The translations under genes and the position numbers were made by a program. This document shows, one piece after another, positions 22,612-34,600 of a stretch of 64,000 bases of DNA (position 1 is the first letter of the stretch; every line of letters starts with the position of its first letter). This stretch comes from Hypericum androsaemum (taxonomy: Eukaryota; Streptophyta; Magnoliopsida; Malpighiales; Hypericaceae), in NCBI GenBank assembly GCA_963995505.1, contig OZ023195.1, forward strand, positions 806,001 through 870,000. The letters run 5' to 3'. The notes beneath the pieces are model-generated. The model saw nothing but the letters and a program-made list of their open reading frames with translations. It was not told the DNA's origin and ran no database searches.

Positions 22612-23488
22612 TGTTGTTTGTCGGAGGTGGTGTACTTGATTAGGATCTAAAGTCGAGGCAAGAGTTTCACTCTTTCTCCGTAAGACGAGATTGCCCTGTA
22701 TTCAGTGCTTACGGACTACGGTAATCGCCCCCAAGATACAACGAATTTGTTGCTTCTAAGATCGTAGTACAACGATTCTCGAAGCTACGGGCGAACCGTG
22801 GATACTCTGAACTTTCTTCAGAGAGAAGGAGAGAAGAACAACTGTTGCTAAAGAAATGTTATGCAATGAGTTGTGGGGTGAGATGCAAATGAGGGGAAGA
22901 GGCCTATTTATACGCTCTGGATGGGAGGAGGCAGCCACTTCCGAGGAGGCACGAGGCAATTCCGAGGAGATGCACCCTTTTGTCCAACATGCAGGCTGCC
23001 CTTCAGGCACCTCTTCGGTGGGCATTCTGGACAAGCCCCTTCGCTAGGCAGTTCGTGGCTCTTCGGTGCTCGTAGGCACCCCTTCGGCAGGCGACAGGCA
23101 GCACGCTCGTATCCCTTCGGCAACCTGTAGCTCTCTGGAATCGGGCAAAATTTTAAGGCTCCTTCAGCCCCTCGAGACGATGCGCACGTGCCAAGTGCGC
23201 CTCAAATCACCCATTGCGACCTGCGTCCAATTCACCATGTGCACATGCACGTGCGCGTACGCGTACTCGTGCTTGGATGGTGCTACACACCATCCTCGTA
23301 GCATGTCTAAGTTGTCTTTCCAGGTGGTCAACTTAGTTCCTAGCTAACAAGGAGCATCTCCTTATAAACTTGAAAAACTTTGTTGCATTTTTCGATGTAG
23401 TAATGCCCTTTCCTATTCCCATTTTGGGCCTCCCACTTAGGCCTTCCACCTTGGGCCTTTGCATTGAATTTTTATTCAATTTTATTAA
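22612..23488 (-). repeat. 3' LTR of copia
   Basis: The plus strand starts TGTTGTTTGTCGG and is alignable to 27885-28794 throughout. The minus-strand TATA box CGTATAAATAGGCC is at 22901-22914. A minus-strand G-run (GTGGGGGAT), the likely polypurine tract, follows at 23489-23497. Confidence 0.88.
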
Positions 23489-24095
23489 TCCCCCACATAA
23501 ATGATGATTAATGCATGCTAACATTTTTAAGAAAAGTTCTGGCGAGTTATCATTGCATTGAGATAGGTAGCTGACGGCTTTGAACCTTCTCTAGTAAAAT
23601 ATTATAGGATTTACTTGCTGCTCAGTGAACGTGATGTCTTGAACTGATCAGCTTTTGATGTAAACCAAGACAATAACATTTACACAATGGTATCTCTAAT
23701 ATCCTTTGGTTCTCATGTGTTGTCCGTTTTGGCCATGGACCTTATCTTGGATTCATAAGTATTTCTTCCATTTGAAGCGGCCTCACTTCACACTTATATA
23801 GGTGATCTCCTATCAAGAGTATCCTGCCATACTCTACCTTTATCTGGTATAGGTATCATTAACTTAGTAATCATCTTAACCCTCCATAACTTAGTTGTCT
23901 CATTGAACCAAGTTTGTAGGATCTCCACTCATCATAGTTCAGTTACCGCTATGAATATTTTTAATGTGTGGATTTTAACCTCATTCCCCTTACCGCATTA
24001 TATATTTGATCTCTGTTGATGCCTTTCGTCAAAGGATCAGCTATGTTGTTCTTAGACTTTACATAATTAATAGTAATTATACCACCAGATATCAA

Positions 24096-27000
24096 TTATC
24101 TAACAGTGTTATGTCTCCTACGGATATATCGAGACTTACCATTATACATAGTACTTTGTGCTCTCCCGATTGCTGACATGCTATCACAATGTATCAATAC
24201 ATGAGGCATAGGCTTATTCCAACAAGGAATATACTCTAGAAAATTTCTGAGCCATTTAGCTTTTTCTCCAGCTTTATCTAGTGCTATAAACTCTGAGTCC
24301 ATGGTAGATCGAGCTATGCACATTTGTTTAGAGGATTTCCAGGACACAGCTCCTCCACCTATGGTGAACATGTAACCACTAGTGGATTTGGAGTCTTTAG
24401 TATCCGATATCTAATTCGCATTACTGTATCCTTCCAATACAGCTGGATATCTAGTATAAAGTATGCCATGGTTCAAAGTATATTTTCGATACTTTAGAAC
24501 CCTTTTCAAAGCTAGCTAGTGATTTATTCCTGGATTGCTTGTGAATCTACTAAGCTTGCTAACTGAATATGCAATATCAAGGCGTGTACAATTTGTCAAT
24601 TACACTATGCTCCCAATGATCCTTGCATATTTTAGTTGAGATACTGGGTCCCCTTTATTTTTAGCTAAGTGTAGACTCAGGTCTACCAGAGTCTTAGCCA
24701 GAGGTTTGTCAAATGCTTCAAATTTCTTGAGTACGTTCTCAACATAGTGAGATTGCGACAAAACAATTCCTTCAGTTGTCCTAGAGATTTTGATCCCTAG
24801 TATGACATCAACTAGACCAATATCTTTCGTGTCAAAGTTGTTCTTTAACATGTTTTTAGTTTTTACGATAAGATCATTACTACTTCCCATGATTAGTATG
24901 TCGTCTACATACAGACATACAATCACGTAAGCATCAGGTGTACTTTTAATGTATACACATTTATCACACGCATTGATCTTAAAGCCATTTGACATCATTG
25001 TTCTGTCAACTTTCTCATGCCATTATTTCGGCGCCTGTTTTAGCCTGTACAATGACTTGACTAGTTTGCATACTTTACGCTCTTGTCCAGGGGCAACAAA
25101 TCCTTCAGGTTATTTCATATATATTTTCTCTTCTAGTTCTCTATTTAAGAAAGCTATTTTTACATCCATCTAATGTATCTCGAGGTTATACAGAGCTGCA
25201 ACGGCTACGAGCACTTTAATAGATGTGATTCTTGTGACCGGCAAATACGTGTCAAAGTAATCATATCCTTTCTTCTGTTTGAATCCTTTAGCTACCAATC
25301 GAGCTTTGTACTTGTCGATTGATCCATCAGCTTTGTATTTCCTTTTAAGGATCCACTTACAACCTAAAGGTTTGTAGCCTGGTAGGAAATCTACGATTTT
25401 CACGTGTGATTTTGCATTATGGGCTCTATCTCACTATTGATAGCTTCTTTCCAGAGAGGAGCATCTGAACTAGACAATGCCTCTTGGATTGTCCCAAGTT
25501 TATTTTCTAACACGTATGTCAGAAAATTTGGACCAAACGACTTGGATGTTCTGGCCCTTTTGCTATGTCTAGGTTCCTCAACAAATTGATGAGAACCTTG
25601 AGTAGCTTCATGAGCTCTTTTATTAGAGCTTGGGTCTTTCCTCTCCTTATTTGGAAAGATATTCTCAAAGAATGTTGCATTCCTTGATTTCATGACCATT
25701 CCCTCGTTGATTTTAGGGTTTTCAGACTTGTGCATTAGAAATCGGTATGCGCTACTGTTGTAGGCATATCTGATAGAGATGCAATCAATGGTCTTGGGTC
25801 CTATTCTCACCCTTTTAGGTAGAGGTATTTCTATCTTACCTAGGCACCCCCACACTTTAAGGTAGTCGTAGGAAGGCTTTCTCCCTTTCCATAGTTCATA
25901 TGAGGTTTTGTCCCTTTTCTTGTGTGGTAATTTATTTAGAATATGGTTAGCTGAGAGCACAGCTTCCCCCCACATTTTATGGGGTAAGCCCGGTCTAATC
26001 AACATAGCATTCATCATCTTCTTGAGAGTTTGATTCTTACATTCAGCTACGCCATTTGATTAAGGTAAGTATGGTGCATTTGTCTGATGAATAATGCCAT
26101 TTTGTTGCAGAATTTCTCAAACGGAGTTACATATTCTCCCCCTCTATTACTTCGAATCATTTTAATTTTACTGCTAAGTTAATTTTCAATCTCATTCTTA
26201 TAACTCTTAAAAGCTTCGAAGATTTCGTCATTTCCTTTCAAGAGATATACGTAATAATATCTTGTGCAATCATCGACAAATGTGATGAAATACTTTTTTC
26301 TACCTCTAGTTTGTACGTGTTTTACATCACAGATGTCGGTATGAATTAACTCTAAATGTGTTGTACTTCTTTCCACTGAATGGAAAGGTGCCTTGGCCAT
26401 TTTTGCCTCAACACATACTTCGCATTTATTTTGAGTTAAATTCCAGTTTCGACAATAAATTTAAACTTACCAACTTTCTTAGTGAGCTTAAATTTACGTG
26501 TCCTAATCTATCATGCCATAAGTTAGAACACTCAGCCAAGTAAGAAGAATTAACAACTTTATTCTCACCCTCAAAAGCACGCCGTATAGTTATTACATTC
26601 AACTTAAAGAGTCCCCTATCTAGGTAACCCTTTCCTACAAATGTACCAACTTTAGTCATTATAAATTTATCAGCCTAAAAAACTAGCTTCAGTCCAGCTT
26701 TGCTTAACAGAGCGCCGGATACTAGATTCTTGCGAATGTCTGGGATATGCAGCACATCTTTGAGGGACAGCTCTTTGCCTGAGGTCAGCTTCACAACCAC
26801 CTTACCCAATCCGACTATATTAGAAGTTGCGGAGTTACCCATAAACAGCTTCCATCCGGTGATTGGGGTATAGGTCAAGAATATCTTCTTGTCCGAGCAG
26901 ATGTGGCGGGTTGCCCCTGTGTCGACGAACCACTCTCTTGGGTTATCCACCAAATTAGCTTCAAACACCATGGCGAATAGGTATAGCTCAGACAGGTCCT

Positions 27001-27867
27001 CAGCCAGATTAGCTTTCTCATGATTATCCTTCTTTGGTAGACGACAATCTTTTGCCATATGATCGGGCTTGTCGCAGTTGAAGCAATTGCGCTTGATCTT
27101 CTTGACCTTTTTCTGCTTTGGCTCTTGCTTCTCCTGCTTATTGCCGGACTTCTTTCTCTTCTTGCTAGTACTTTCTTCAGCAAGGTGTATCGTGTCCTCA
27201 GAGTTGGTCTTGTTGGTCTTGACTTCGGACTTTCAGTTGTCTTCCTCAATCCTTAGTCTCACAATCAAGTCTTCAAGACCCATGTCCTTCCTCTTATGCT
27301 TGAGGTAGTTCTTGAAATCCTTCCACAGGGGTGGTAACTTTTCTATCATTGCCACCACTTGGAAGGACTCACTTAGTTACATTCCTTCGGTATGAATCTC
27401 ATGTAGAATTAATTGCAACTCTTACGCTCGATCTATCACCTTCTTGGAATCAACCATCATGAAGTCGAGGAATCTTGCGATAATGAATTTCTTCAACCCG
27501 GCATCTTTCGTCTTGTACTTTTTTTTAGGGAATCCCACAATTCTTTTGCAGTCGCGGTTACCGCATAAACATTGTATAGGGTGTCGTCTAATCTATTCAG
27601 GATGTAGTTATGACATAAGAAGTCGCTATGGTTCCATGCATCCAAAGCGTTGATCTTCTGTTGATCAACCTCATTCTCTGCCACCTTCGGTGCTTCTTCT
27701 TTCAGGAACTGGATCAGGTTGAGCGTTGTCAGGTAGAACAACATCTTTTGTTGCCACCTCTTGAACTCGGTGCCATTGAACTTTCCCGGCCTTTCGGCGT
27801 GGACAGTTCCTGAGACCATCGGTACTGGTGCCTGAGCAGAGCTTGATGATGCCGTCTTCAAGTACAC
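24096..27867 (-). pseudogene. Copia gag-pol polyprotein, degenerate
   Basis: Minus-strand copia polyprotein split over several frames. Gag (27867-27493) has [17 protein letters not shown] and ELWDSL but no ATG at its start. The zinc knuckle [14 protein letters not shown] is at about 27085-27043, the protease motif [11 protein letters not shown] at about 26940, and LWHDRLGHV at about 26520. Integrase pieces follow, with IHTDICDV (about 26340) and [15 protein letters not shown] pieces have KWILKRKYKADG, ARLVAKGFKQ (25403-25170) and YVDDILIMG (about 24920). The RNase H has [20 protein letters not shown] and HCDSMSAIG (24371-24096). Multiple stops and frameshifts make it non-functional. The order Gag-PR-IN-RT-RH is that of Ty1/copia. 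Confidence 0.88.
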
Positions 27868-27884
27868 AGATCTCGTCTTACGAT

Positions 27885-28794
27885 TGTTATTTTTCGGAGG
27901 TGGTGTACTTGATTAGGATCTAAAGTCGAGGCAAGAGTTTTACTCTTTCTCTGTAAGACGAGATTGCCCCGTATTCAGTGCTTACGGGCTATGGCAATCG
28001 TCCCCAAGATACAACGACTTTGTTACTTCCAAGATCGTAGCACAATAATTCTCGAAGCTACGGGCGAACCGTGGATACTCGAAACTTTCTTGAGAGAGAG
28101 AGAGAGAAGAACAACTATTGCTAAAAAAATGTTATGCAATGAGTCATGGGGTGAGATACAAATGAGGGGGAAAGACCTATTTACAGGCTCTGGATGGGAG
28201 GAGGTAGCCACTTCCGAGGGGGCATGAGGTAATTTCGAGGAGACGTACCCTTTCGTCCATCAGGCAGGCTGCCCTTGAGGCACCTCTTCGGCCAGTCAGT
28301 TTGCTCGTGGCTCTTTGGTGGGCATTCTGGACAAGCCCATTCGCCAGGCAACTTGTGGCTCTTCGGTGCTCGTAGGCACCCTTTCGGCAGGCGGCAGGCA
28401 GCACGCTCGTGTCCTTCGGCAGCCTGTAGCTCTCCAAAATCGGGCAAAACTTTAAGGCTCCTCCAGCTCCTCGCGATGATGCGCACGTGTAAAGTGCCAA
28501 GTGCACCTCAAAGTGCCCATTGCGACCTGCGTCCAATGCACCATGTGCACACGCAAGTGCACGTGCGTGTGGTCATGCTCGGATGGTGCTACACATCATC
28601 CTCGTAGGATGTCCGAGTTGCCTTTCCAGGTGGTCAACTTAGTTCATAGCTAACAAGTAGCATCTCCTTATACACTTAAAAAACTTTATTGCATTTCTCG
28701 ATATGGTAATGCCCTTTCCCATTTCCATTTTGGGCCTCCCACTTTAGGCCTTCCACCTTGGGCCTTTGCATTGAATTTTCATTCAATTCTAACA
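27885..28794 (-). repeat. 5' LTR of copia
   Basis: The minus strand reads TGTTAGAATTGAATG...CGAAAAATAACA, 910 bp. The TATA box is damaged relative to the other LTR (CCTGTAAATAGG at about 28177-28187). It is followed directly by gag without a recognisable leader. Confidence 0.88.
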
Positions 28795-28799
28795 CAAAG
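28795..28799. repeat. Copia target duplication, right
   Basis: CAAAG, identical to 22607-22611. Confidence 0.85.
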
Positions 28800-29035
28800 A
28801 ACACGGACATAAGAGGTAACGTGGTTTGGCCTAATGCCTACGTCCATGGGGAGAAAGGAGAACTTTTATTGATGGATCCGAGTCACAAAGCCATACAAAA
28901 TTCTTGGGTAACATGCCTTTATATAGAGGCAACCCCTTGTACATCAAGTAATCTATTTAGGTCGAATTAGGAGTCCGAAACAAAACAGAAAAATAATTCA
29001 TCTTTTACTTATTCCTTGCCAAACTCAACATGTAG

Positions 29036-30184
29036 TTGTTAAGGTTTTCTTTATCGTTGAAATTACCATTTGGTGATGTGGCGAACTAGTTTGTAAATGT
29101 AAAAATTCACATAAGTAAGGATTCTAATATGATAGATCCGTTGTTGTTCATACGGCATCTGTGTCATGATATGTTAGCGAAGTCAAAATTTATGCAAATT
29201 TAAAACGGATAGACTTTTTTTAGAGAGCGTGTTGAGATTATCAATATTAGTATTAAAATTTCACATACTGGTTGAATATAACAATTGTAATCGATTAATC
29301 TCGTTGAATAAATCGGTCCCAGAATTGATTATTTGGTGTTGTTATTGTGTTTTTTTCTCATGGAATTTCTGAAGAATGGTATAATACCATAAAATTTGTA
29401 TTATGGATTGCTCATCTTAAGCATTTTTTGCAATATTCTTTTCGCGGGTAAACAATCATGTATACATATTACGATATTACTAGAGATACTACTGTATGCT
29501 GAACCGGCACAGAAAACTATTTTGGTTATGGCCCACCAAATCTGTCATGACTCATGAACTGCTATAATATGGACAGCAGTTTAGTAATGACTCTAGCGAG
29601 ACGTTACACAAACTGGTTAATCTGAAGTGTAAAGCATTTTCAAGATATTCTGATTTAGGTACAAGCACTAAGGTTCGTTTCCTATCCTTTACTATCTTCC
29701 AATTTTTCCTGAAAAAAAAATTGCATGTATTTCTTTGCTCTTTCTAGAGAGAGTTTTCCTCTCTCTCACATTGACCTCAAAAATAAAGAACAGATGTTAT
29801 AGCAAGAAAGAAAAGACCTCAGTTTTTGGGCCCCTAGCTCGTTCAAGTGGATAATGGACCCAAGTACAAGAAACCCCCAAACAAACCACGATTGAATTAT
29901 TCTTTCCAACGGATAGAGCGAAAACCGGCCCACAAGCTTGCTGGCCCAAGAACATCCAAAGATCATTGGCCTTTTCCTTTCTCGTCGAAAAAAGCGGCCA
30001 AGTTTAAATCCAAACGACGTGTAATTGGTATAAAATTTACCTTTAAAAGAAAATTAAGCCCCGGTACCATGATTGAAGGTCAGGTATTTACTATTGATGA
30101 TTTATGGTCATTGTTCATGTTCGATTTGTTTGTTGTTTTACGTATTCTGCTTCTTCATGCATCTACCGAGTAGCTGATTTGATT
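29036..30184. other. Intergenic, nothing recognised
   Basis: AT-rich. The 29847-30173 frame has no domain and no promoter or splice context that would support a gene. Confidence 0.4.
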
Positions 30185-30263
30185 GGTAGAAAAAAGGAGG
30201 GCTCAAACGGTAATCACACGTGGATGTTGTGATTTACTGTTGGGGCCCTCCTTTTTTCTATCC
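30185..30263. ncRNA. 79-nt hairpin: foldback element or small-RNA precursor
   Basis: GGTAGAAAAAAGGAGGGC at 30185-30202 pairs with GCCCTCCTTTTTTCTATCC at 30245-30263. The pairing continues inward (AACGGTAATCACA against TGTGATTTACTGTT) to a loop of about 9 nt, so nearly the whole segment folds into one stem of about 33 bp. No target duplication is evident. It could be a mini-MITE or a precursor of a microRNA or siRNA. Expression is unknown. Confidence 0.45.
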
Positions 30264-30630
30264 AGCAGAGAAGAATGCTAATTGAGCAGCTAACAAACCA
30301 CCTTTAAGATCCATAAAACTTGAGACAAGACAACCCCCAAACACACACAACATTCGACAACACCAAACAACCTGATCCCAACTAGAAGAAGAAATCAGAC
30401 ACAGTACAGCCTCCTCAACCTACCAGTGTGTATAGTAGTTCGACCTTGCTGAAACTCGGATTAGTCGGAGCCACTCGGCCGCGTGATTTCCAAATATATT
30501 AAAACGACACCAAAGCTGAGGAATTCAAAACAGCACCAAGCTGATCCATCAAAACCCACCAATTCAAAACAACTCTCTTTCATGGAAAAATAATAGAACA
30601 AGTTGGATTGTTCTATTTTATTTGGTATCA
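30264..30630. other. Possible decayed LTR upstream of a copia primer site
   Basis: This precedes a primer-binding site, so part is probably LTR, but no LTR ends could be fixed. A 10-bp hairpin (AATAGAACAA / TTGTTCTATT) lies at about 30592-30617. Confidence 0.3.
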
Positions 30631-30985
30631 GAGCATCGATCCTAAAAAAATAACTCTATGCCATGAAAAATTTAACTAATCAATCTCTCTCTGAATTCTC
30701 TGAAATGTCTAATCTTCCATCCAAAATTCAACCTGGAATGTCTAATCTTCCATCCGAAATTCAACCTATCTCCAATAGTTCTGGAAGGGTGAATACGCTG
30801 AGAATGATTGTAATATCAATCTCAAACTCACGCATATCCCTCTCAATGGTCTCAATTACCTGTCTTGGGCCCGGGCCGCCTCCTATTCTCTAAACATCAA
30901 AGGCATGCTCGGGTATATCAATGGGAGGACACCCTCCCATGAACTGTTAGAATCTCCATATCCAACCCAAAACCTTAGGCAATAG
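30631..30985 (+). pseudogene. Copia 5' fragment: primer site and Gag N-terminus
   Basis: TGGTATCAGAGC at 30631-30642 is an iMet primer-binding site. An ATG at 30663 follows, then after frame changes the Gag N-terminal region LNGLNYLSWARAASYSL and KGMLGYINGRTPS (about 30835-30945). A 33-bp unit (AATGTCTAATCTTCCATCC...) is tandemly duplicated at 30704-30769. The rest of the element is missing, so this is a short dead fragment. Confidence 0.7.
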
Positions 30986-32221
30986 GTTGGTAGATTTTTT
31001 ACACTTATAACTTTGCCCCTACTTGTATTTTAACCGATGTATGTTGAAGATGAATTGGGGAAGAAGGTGAAGCGGGGAAGGAAGGAATTTTTTGTTTTTT
31101 AACAAGGGAGGGCATTTTAGTCTTTTCAAGTGGGGATTCGTCGGAAAATATGGAATATTCCGGCACCAGGGACCCGAGAGTTTCTAAAACCAAAGATGGG
31201 GATGGTAAAATTATTTTTAAAAATACAGGGACTCGAAGAAGAGGATGACCAAATACTATAGTAATTTACGCAAAATTATATTATAGCTTAGTAATTATGG
31301 CAAGTAGGCAATATGGCATTGTAACTAGATGTCGGCTTGTTCTAAAAAAAAGATGTCGGCTTAGCAGTTATGAATTGGAATGACACACCGCATTTTTATT
31401 GTTGGATTTTCAATTGACACCTGATATTATTGTTGGAATTTACGTAAATTTATGAAGCAATAATTTGTTGAATTTATATACTTGCGAAGGTGAATAGAGG
31501 AATATATATTAGCTGAGAAAATCTTGTATAAGAATTCCCACATTGAACCCTAGTAATAAATGAGTCATTTCGTTTATATATTGGGTCAACAACAATTTTC
31601 ACCTTTAATGCTGAAATTTTTAACACGTTTCAAGCATGAAAGTATGTCGGTATGGACTTTAATTTTGCTTCTTATCTCATAAAACCAGATTTTTTTCTAG
31701 AATAACCACATAAGCAAACCACTCTCATAATTTATATTTATTAAAAAAGTTAAGATAATAAATAAGTCGAGTTCTTTATATATATATATTAGATTCGTAA
31801 CTTTCTTTTTTTTCTCCGAACCGCTTAAATTTTACGTCCGTACAAAGGATAACAAAATCAGGAACCTTTAATCATGTTGGTGCACAGGACTGGACAGGCT
31901 TAAACACTAAATTTTGTCCTGTTTAGCATTTTGTGGAGAAATAGGCCCACAAAATAATTAATTTTAGTCCTGTCCATACTTGAATTTGTGTCCCATATTT
32001 TGATGTGGGCTGGAAAAACTTGTTCCGGGCTTGTAATTAATGAAAACAGAAGTTCCAATATTACCCTTACTTTTCATTCAACCTTTTTTTTCTGTCGATT
32101 TCTTATTTTTCTCTCACGATGACCTTCATTTTTAGATGCCATTAAAACACCATAGCATCCAGAAACCAGTATATACTCATCTTTGTCAAAGAAAAGTAGT
32201 AGTGTTTCACTAACGAATCTG
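30986..32221. other. Intergenic, nothing firm
   Basis: AT-rich. A stretch near 31878-32030 with repeated GGACTGGACAGG / TTTTGTCCTGT / AGTCCTGTCC words looks MITE-like, but ends and target duplications are not clear. Confidence 0.35.
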
Positions 32222-32812
32222 TGTTGGAAAATTTGGGTTAGAGAATGAAAGAACAATTTTGGTGTCGCTAACTTCAAGGATCTTTTAAGGATTCTTGAAA
32301 ACAAATAGTTCGACCATCTGGATAATCCGCGAGTACAACGGGTCTATGAACTTTTGTCGTCAGGATACAATGAAGCCTCACACTGTCGTCGAGTTCAATG
32401 ATTGTACTACCTTGACCCGACCAAGAATACACTATGAGAAAAGCTGATGATGCTTAGAGAGGAAATGAAGGTTGGATTGATTCGAGTTTGATCAAATGAA
32501 TAGGAGATGAAATCTGCTATTTATAGAGATTGGCACCACCAATTGATGCCATTTCATCACCTAAGAAGTTCCTGGAATAATTCACAAAAGTGGCTAATGG
32601 GAGGATCACTTCCCTTGAGTTCAAGAGACACCAATTTCGAAATGAAACAAAGGCCACGGGAGTGGCCTTCCCCGCCACAGGCGTGGAAATTTTCAAAATT
32701 TTACAGACAAGCCGGAAAACTGTAGATCATGAAATTCTCATTCTGAAAATATATTATAATAGCAAAACGGATAAACGAGTCAAAAGTTATGCTATTTTGA
32801 AAATATCCAACA
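32222..32812 (-). repeat. 3' LTR of truncated copia
   Basis: The minus strand reads TGTTGGATATTTTC...AAATTTTCCAACA, 591 bp with inverted TGTTGGA/TCCAACA tips. The TATA box (CTATAAATAGC on minus) is at about 32513-32524. The purine tract on minus (AGAGGGAGAA) is at 32813-32822. Confidence 0.8.
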
Positions 32813-33565
32813 TTCTCCCTCTATTTTTAAAACTTTAAAATAGTAAACAAAAAAAAATTAGAACAACGGAGTGACTGCATCACTTAAGTGATTGCCTACG
32901 TACCTGTGAGGGATCAAGCCAACGTAGTTCAAGCTAGGATATGAATGAGCATCATCGTAGAAATCAATACATAAATGATAGGTATCTTTTAGATTTGAAC
33001 CTTCACTCAGTGTAAGAAATTCAAAGTCTAATCGAGGTTCTATGGTGAACGAGTCTTGAACCAAGTACCCCTAGCGATAAAACAACATCCACACATATTG
33101 ACGTCGGAAGCTAGTGTATTATGTAACTTGCACGTTAATGGTCATGTGCTTATACCCTAAATTCATGAGTCTTTTTTAGAGAGCGGTCTTACTCTCTTAG
33201 GAAACGGCCTGATTTCCATACTCATATAGGTAAGTCTCTTAAGGTGCTTCTGCGAGACACCTGTAATCACGTAGACTTATTAAGAATTTGCATTCATCCT
33301 CGTTCATGCAGAAACGTTGCACTAATTTAGAAATGGGAAGTTTAACTTGGTACACCATAACTACTCTAATGACTTGTTGGTACACATTGAACCTTGTTTA
33401 TCCATTTCAAAATATAAGTTGGGTTTTTGTCATTGGCAGTCAACCTTCTTTCACAGACCTTAGCCCCATTTCCTTATATTTTATTGAAAACATTACCTTT
33501 GGTAGACTCTTCGTAAAAGGGTCTGCCAAATTCTTCTTTGTTTCAATAAAGTCAACTGCAACTAC

Positions 33566-34528
33566 TCATCTATTGAGCAATTGTCTTACCATTTGATGTC
33601 TTAGACTTGCATGTCTAGACTTTCCATTATAAGTCTTGTTAGTGACGTTATAGATGGTAGCTTGACTGTCACAATTAATCAAGACTGCTGGAGATGGCTT
33701 CTTCCACAGTGGGATCTCTACAAGTAAGTTTCTAAGCCATTCTGCCTCCTTACTTGCATCAGCCAACGCTATCAACTTTGACAACATCGTTGAATCAGAA
33801 ATACAAGTTTGTTTCTTGGAACCACAGGATACCGCAGCACCTCCTAATGTAAAGATCCATCCAGTAGTGGACTTGGACTTGGATTCCACATTATTCCAAT
33901 TAGCGTCACTATATCCTTCTAATACATCGAGATAGCTTTAGTAATGCAAACTATAATTTATGGTTCCTTTCAAGTAATTCAACACTCTTACAAGTGCTCC
34001 TCAATGTTCAACTCCTGGGTTACTTGAGAAACGACATAACACTCCCACAGCTGGAGCTATGTCTGGTCTTGTACAATGCATAGCATACATAAGACTTTCA
34101 ATGACCCTCGAGTACCTAAGTTGTGCATGTGTTCGTCCAACATTCTTCATTAATTTAATACTAGGATCTAAAGGAGTGAGGGCTGGTTTGTCATCAAAGT
34201 GACCATACTTCTTGAGAAACTTCTCAATGTAATGAGACTGGTTTAACACCAACTCATCTCCTCTTCTTAGGATCTTAATTCCCAAAATTACATCAGCCAC
34301 TCCTAGATCTTTCATATCAAAATTAGAGCTAAGAAACTTCTTTGTTTCTTCTACACAAGATAGGTTAGTTCTAAATATCAGCATATCATCAACATATAAA
34401 CATAGAATCACGCAACCCTTAGCAACCAATCTGGCCTTAGACTTATCAATGGAATCATCGACATTCAATTTTCTTTTGAATATCCATTTCCATCCTATAG
34501 ACTTAGCACCAGGAGATAAATCACACAA
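33566..34528 (-). pseudogene. Copia RT (internally deleted) and RNase H
   Basis: The 34528-34001 frame reads KSIGWKWIFKRKLNVDDSID, ARLVAKG, then jumps directly to CVILCLYVDDMLIF. The roughly 90-100 residues normally between these (including DVKTAFLNG and YGLKQ) are deleted in frame. The YVDD box remains. The 33889-33566 frame is the RNase H: SGWIF-like start, [29 protein letters not shown] and the KSRHASLRH tail. The frame is open but the RT cannot be functional. Confidence 0.85.
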
Positions 34529-34600
34529 TATTCAAGTTCCGTTAGACAAAATTGAATTCATCTCATCATTGATAGCCTCTTTCCAGAAAATGACATTTCT

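Larger units (their letters stand above)
22612..28794 (-). mobile_element. Full-length Ty1/copia element with TSD
   Basis: A 6.18-kb element on the minus strand: 5' LTR 27885-28794, degenerate gag-pol 27867-24096, 3' LTR 22612-23488, with 5-bp target duplications CAAAG. The LTRs are clearly alike over their whole length but differ by many substitutions and small indels, so it is not recent. No iMet primer-binding site is found next to the 5' LTR. Confidence 0.9.
22572..29030 (-). repeat. Probable solo LTR hosting the copia insertion
   Basis: Joining 22572-22611 to 28800-29030 across the copia gives about 271 bp that starts TGTTAGGAATTC and ends AACTCAACA. Its minus-strand TATA box (CTATATAAAGG) is at about 28918-28930. 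It has the 'GGTTTGGCCTAATGCCTACG' type of LTR sequence. The terminal bases are TG/CA, but the flanking duplication is weak (TTGTA versus TGTAG). It is treated as an older solo LTR split by the copia element. Confidence 0.4.
32222..34600 (-). mobile_element. 5'-truncated Ty1/copia element
   Basis: It consists of a 3' LTR (32222-32812), a polypurine tract and the 3' half of pol (RNase H and a deleted RT). No gag, protease, integrase core or 5' LTR is found to the right. A decayed EAINDEMN-like segment at about 34530-34590 is the last recognisable piece. A second LTR copy of this family is at about 37175-39318 in the opposite orientation. Confidence 0.8.
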
